A stretch of DNA of 64,000 nucleotides from the NCBI GenBank assembly GCA_035341855.1, contig DAOQWA010000001.1, positions 1-64,000 of the forward strand, read 5' to 3'. Position 1 is the first letter of the stretch; every line of letters begins with the position of its first letter. The position numbers and the translations under genes were made by a program. This DNA is from QQVM01 sp035341855 (lineage in GTDB: Bacteria > Bacteroidota > Bacteroidia > AKYH767-A > 2013-40CM-41-45). Shown piece after piece: positions 63,801 to 64,000 of this stretch. A model generated the notes under the pieces. That model was not told where the DNA came from, did not search any database, and saw only the letters and a list, made by a program, of their open reading frames with translations.

Positions 63801-64000
63801 AAATACATCATTCGCAGGATGAAGTCCATCAGAAACCGGAAGGAATGAAGCATTCCCTCTGAAAAGCAGGGAATCACCGGTGAGGGCTCTATCTCCATCA
63901 TAGGCTATTTCACCTAATTCAAAATTCACTGCACCCGACGGTGGAGTATAAAAACCATTAACGTTTACTGTCACGCTGGAACCTGAGTTTGTAACATATC
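54849..64000 (-). CDS. Giant T9SS type-B adhesin with 29 PKD-like repeats (5' end outside window)
   Basis: An open frame of over 3040 codons continues without a stop past base 64000, so the N-terminus and start are missing. Visible order: a domain ending near residue 120; a DUF11-type domain (about 128-290; LAMQKTVSDVNGGVVNPGD); an Ig-like HYR/surface region (about 290-375); 29 tandem PKD-like repeats (about 376-2870); a further PKD/Ig domain; and the gliding-motility-associated C-terminal domain (IPSGFSPDGDGVNDFFEV, LSVFNRWGNIVYE, PAGTYYYILDLG). Such type-B tails mark T9SS substrates that depend on a neighbouring SprF, which is the next gene. Likely a surface adhesin or motility filament. 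Many Cys pairs (one near the start and end of each repeat) may form disulphides. Confidence 0.9.
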   Translation of the reverse strand, partial: YVTNSGSSVTVNVNGFYTPPSGAVNFELGEIAYDGDRALTGDSLLFRGNASFLPVSDGLHPANDVFNSTISNFGVQTTTRNPAYSNTLGYDQSIFRPNNVAKNYLTNGATSAQIKVTTGGEQIYLRVLTSAIDTYEPDLAMQKTVSDVNGGVVNPGDTLQYVITVTNTGNDTSSATLITDTLPFNAEYVAGSTVITSGPNTGSKTDAAGDDQAELVNSGGYQIVKIRLGNGANGSSGGQLPHLGAGRSTTLSFRVRITDDCTKLLCDPVISNRANINYTGFISGFPRKGRSNPVLVDSLGCPVDGATNTTINVPVSCSPPPDSSIGGCLPLVFSAIPGIRPGYTYYNSSWVSVTSATVVGNYYGIRPITGTSCADTIRYTVYVVVPTASNAGPDQNLCNATSSVMAGNVPVNGIGTWTLVSGPNVPSFSNPNLPNTALNGLVTGNYVIAWVISTGCNSSSDTLTIINSPLPLTSNAGPNQNLCNLSTVTLAGNSPGAGTGMWTLVSGPNTPTITSPSNQNSTVTGLIAGNYIFRWSISRGSCTPSTSTVQVTVYALPTISSAGADQSICNSTTATLSGNNPVVGTGSWTMVSGPNSPTITAPGSPSSGITGMISGVYVFRWTISNGSCAASTDDVQITIFANSSVANAGSDQSLCNVNTATLSGNTPAAGSGVWSLVSGPNTPTITTPLSPSTTVSGMITGVYTFRWSITNGVCAPSNDNVQVTIFALPTSSSAGPDQNLCNVTSTSLAGNTPAIGTGLWTRISGPNTPTITSPASPTTTLTGMIPGTYVYRWSVTNGVCAVSADDVQINIFALPTSSNAGTDQSLCNVTSTTLSGNNPVVGSGTWSLVSGPNTPLISAPNSANSNVSSLINGVYVFRWTVTSGVCASSVDEVQITVFSPATVSTAGADQELCNVNSATLAGNVPVAGTGLWSLVSGPNVPVINTPSSASSTVSGMTTGIYIFRWTITNGVCSSSTDDVQIIIYALPTASDAGADQDLCNVTTTNLAANTPVVGSGIWSLVSGPNTPVFTSASNPATAVTGMIAGTYVFRWSVTEGVCVTSVDDVQIRIYALPTVSNAGADQTFCNVSSSTFAANNVIIGSGIWTQVSGPSAATITIPASRNSTVTGLIPGVYVFRWTTSSGVCATSSDDMQITNYALPSAADAGADQNLCNVNSVTLAGNSPAIGTGIWTLISGPNIPAIATPSNPSSNVTGMIVGTYVFRWTVTNGTCSSTIDNVQITIFSLPTNSNAGVDQNLCNVSAATLNGNNPVFGTGTWTQLSGPNIVTITTPTSPTTTVTGMIAGTYSFNWSVVSGVCASSDDDVQIVVYDLPTVSDAGPNQDLCNVSSATLAGIVPLTGTGTWTLVSGPNVPIITNVNDPASTVSSMVTGVYVFQWTIVNGVCAASADQVTITIFDNPTTSNAGPNEDLCSVTSVTLAANTASIGTGTWTLVSGPNTPVITSPNNPGSTVTGMIDGTYVFSWSIVNGVCAASTSSVTYTIFNQPTILDAGPDQSICNSASATMAGNTPGLGFGTWILISGPNIPTITSVNDPGTTITGLITGTYLFGWRITNGACSTPLDTVQIINYAVPSTSNAGANQDLCSVTSVTLNGNVPAIGIGSWSFVSGPNIPVISNPLSANSTVTGMVDGIYVFEWSISNGACPPSVSTIQVTIYNSPTVLDAGPDQNLCNVNSVSMAGNIPGVGSGNWAQISGPNVSVIVDPSDPATSVTGMIEGVYYFGWSISNGVCVTPVDTVMIAIYDLPTVAAAGSDQGLCNVDSTNLAGNIVSSGFGNWSILSGPNSPLILDTTNQSSTVTGMISGTYVFVWTISNGVCASSSDTVDVVIYAEPTIANAGADQSLCDIDSVVLDANSAMVGAGTWTIISGPNSPVITDSTDPLSSVSGLIAGNYDFVWSIVNGTCMVSSDSVRVTVYDLPSASNAGINQDICNSSSAVLNATAVGTGNGYWNMISGPNVPSIAVPSSEVSPLSDLIQGTYLFTWTVNNGVCATSVDTVQINVYDLPGFSDAGLDQEWCGDSSITLSANTPSNGIGAWSLLSGPNVPVIIDPVDPNTGVNSMIPGVYLFSWNISSGTCAVSSDDVEITIYEYPPVIDAGTNQFLCNSTTATLAGVIGSVGTSFWSFISGPGTPVITSPSSASTNVTGMMPGIYSFSLNIINGTCAVHSDTVLVSIDASPTVANAGSDQNLCDLNSTMLTGNDALSGTGLWNLISGPNSPAIAYPDSGNTSVTGMISGTYLFSWTISNGVCTNTTDTVQVEIFAAPLSVDAGPDQSLCDTTTTLMGANVPSTGTGTWTYLSGPNLPVLSSVNDPGASVNGLVAGSYIFGWKIDNGVCSTTTDSVLISVFDLPTTANAGMDQEWCNDSVVNMNAINVLSGTGIWSQLSGPVTAFIDDASNPSTIISGLSFGTYLFSWTTSSGSCAISTDSVQIIIYDTPLMADAGSDQTLCISDPLIMAANSPGSGIGWWSVVSGPNVPVFADSTDRFSSVNGLTQGVYVFRWNISNNHVCPNSYDDVEIEIYATPTIANAGVGQSLCNVFVVTLFANTPSYGTGTWNVISGPNSPLINSPSNPNTLVTGLEEGVYIFSWTVSNGPCASSVDYVQVSVDSLPSASASGIDQTICVTDLLNLTGNNPSIGTGIWNSLSGPTIPSIISPSSPVTNVTGFVPGVYQFTWTIQNGICQESTDTVQITVFDSPDIANAGTYQYLCSVDTVFLDGNTPVNGQGIWTFVSGPNTPTILQPDSARGPVVNLLPGTYLFRWTISNGVCNDNYDEVRVVINALPLNTDAGPDQDLCSFDNALLIGSTPAVGTGAWLMVYGPNTPVITTPGIETTTVTGMVQGVYVFRWTITDGVCSGYDEVQVTLNPPPDVQVSRHSFTTCEGRRTVTLQANGALSYLWSPSLNLSDPSIPNPVALLDRPMMYIVTGTDMNGCFAMDTVLVEVCDYIIIPSGFSPDGDGVNDFFEVVGIENYPDNKLSVFNRWGNIVYEKKSYAGSWDAIPNVNSIILGSDKVPAGTYYYILDLGTADKPKSGYLIIRY
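55360..62846 (-). repeat. 29 tandem PKD-like repeats of about 86 residues (258 bp)
   Basis: Each unit follows AGxDQxLCN, LxGNxP, GTGxWxxVSGPNxPxI, then VTGMxxGxYxFRWxISNGxC, and ends in a DxVQIxIYALPT-type linker. I counted 29 units by reading the protein; the span divided by 258 bp also gives 29. Units differ by substitutions, so DNA identity is modest and no unit appears freshly duplicated. Divergence rises towards the C-terminal units (numbers 19-28), while units 2-17 are more alike. Confidence 0.88.

Overview
The window reads as a chromosomal segment of a Bacteroidota bacterium (class Bacteroidia in the broad sense; I do not place it to genus). The signs agree: many proteins end in type IX secretion (T9SS) C-terminal domains, there are two TonB-dependent receptors with carboxypeptidase-regulatory N-termini, a PorP/SprF protein sits beside a PorE-like OmpA lipoprotein, promoters match the Bacteroidota pattern (TTTG-N19-TAxxTTTG), and Shine-Dalgarno sites are almost absent. 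Base composition is moderately AT-rich and looks even. I see no tRNA, rRNA, insertion sequence, prophage or CRISPR array.

Layout. 1-1071: 5' part of a large secreted adhesin-like gene running off the left edge, on the minus strand. 1.2-5.0 kb: mqnC (menaquinone by the futalosine route), an M17 aminopeptidase and pdxA. 5.1-16.2 kb: a minus-strand secretome block with two related T9SS-tailed alpha/beta hydrolases (one apparently lacking catalytic residues), a TonB-dependent receptor, and a 1677-residue protein joining a P-domain, a CotH-type kinase, 13 SprB-like repeats and a T9SS tail. 16.3-22.3 kb: a biotinyl carrier protein, an M1 aminopeptidase lipoprotein, and an envelope trio (beta-barrel, PagL-like lipid A deacylase, head-GIN lipoprotein). 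22.3-29.6 kb: rnhA, a WG-repeat protein, kbl, dprA, a second TonB receptor and kdsB. 29.6-38.9 kb: a methyltransferase, two T9SS cargo genes, a photolyase operon (TIGR01777 protein, MBL hydrolase, phrB) and a hipBA pair.

39.2-43.8 kb is the conserved translation cluster rplM-rpsI-rpsB-tsf-pyrH-frr, with a strong promoter, TTG-initiated rplM, and terminators after tsf and frr. 43.9-47.8 kb is the most interesting accessory locus: an 18-bp palindrome, a 46-codon ORF, a Cys/His-rich secreted small protein, an MbnP-like protein translationally coupled to an MbnH-like dihaem peroxidase, and a T9SS-tailed YHYH-domain protein. By homology this is a periplasmic/outer-membrane copper-handling cassette in which a tryptophan may be oxidised to make a metal site. 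A small lipoprotein and a SnoaL/NTF2 gene with an atypically strong Shine-Dalgarno follow.

49.4-64.0 kb ends the window with a T9SS-tailed repeat protein and then, on the minus strand, a complete type-B T9SS export set: a giant adhesin (more than 3040 residues visible, 29 tandem PKD-like repeats of about 86 residues, gliding-motility-type C-terminal domain), its PorP/SprF-family partner, and a TPR/propeller/CRD/OmpA lipoprotein of PorE architecture. The giant gene runs off the right edge.
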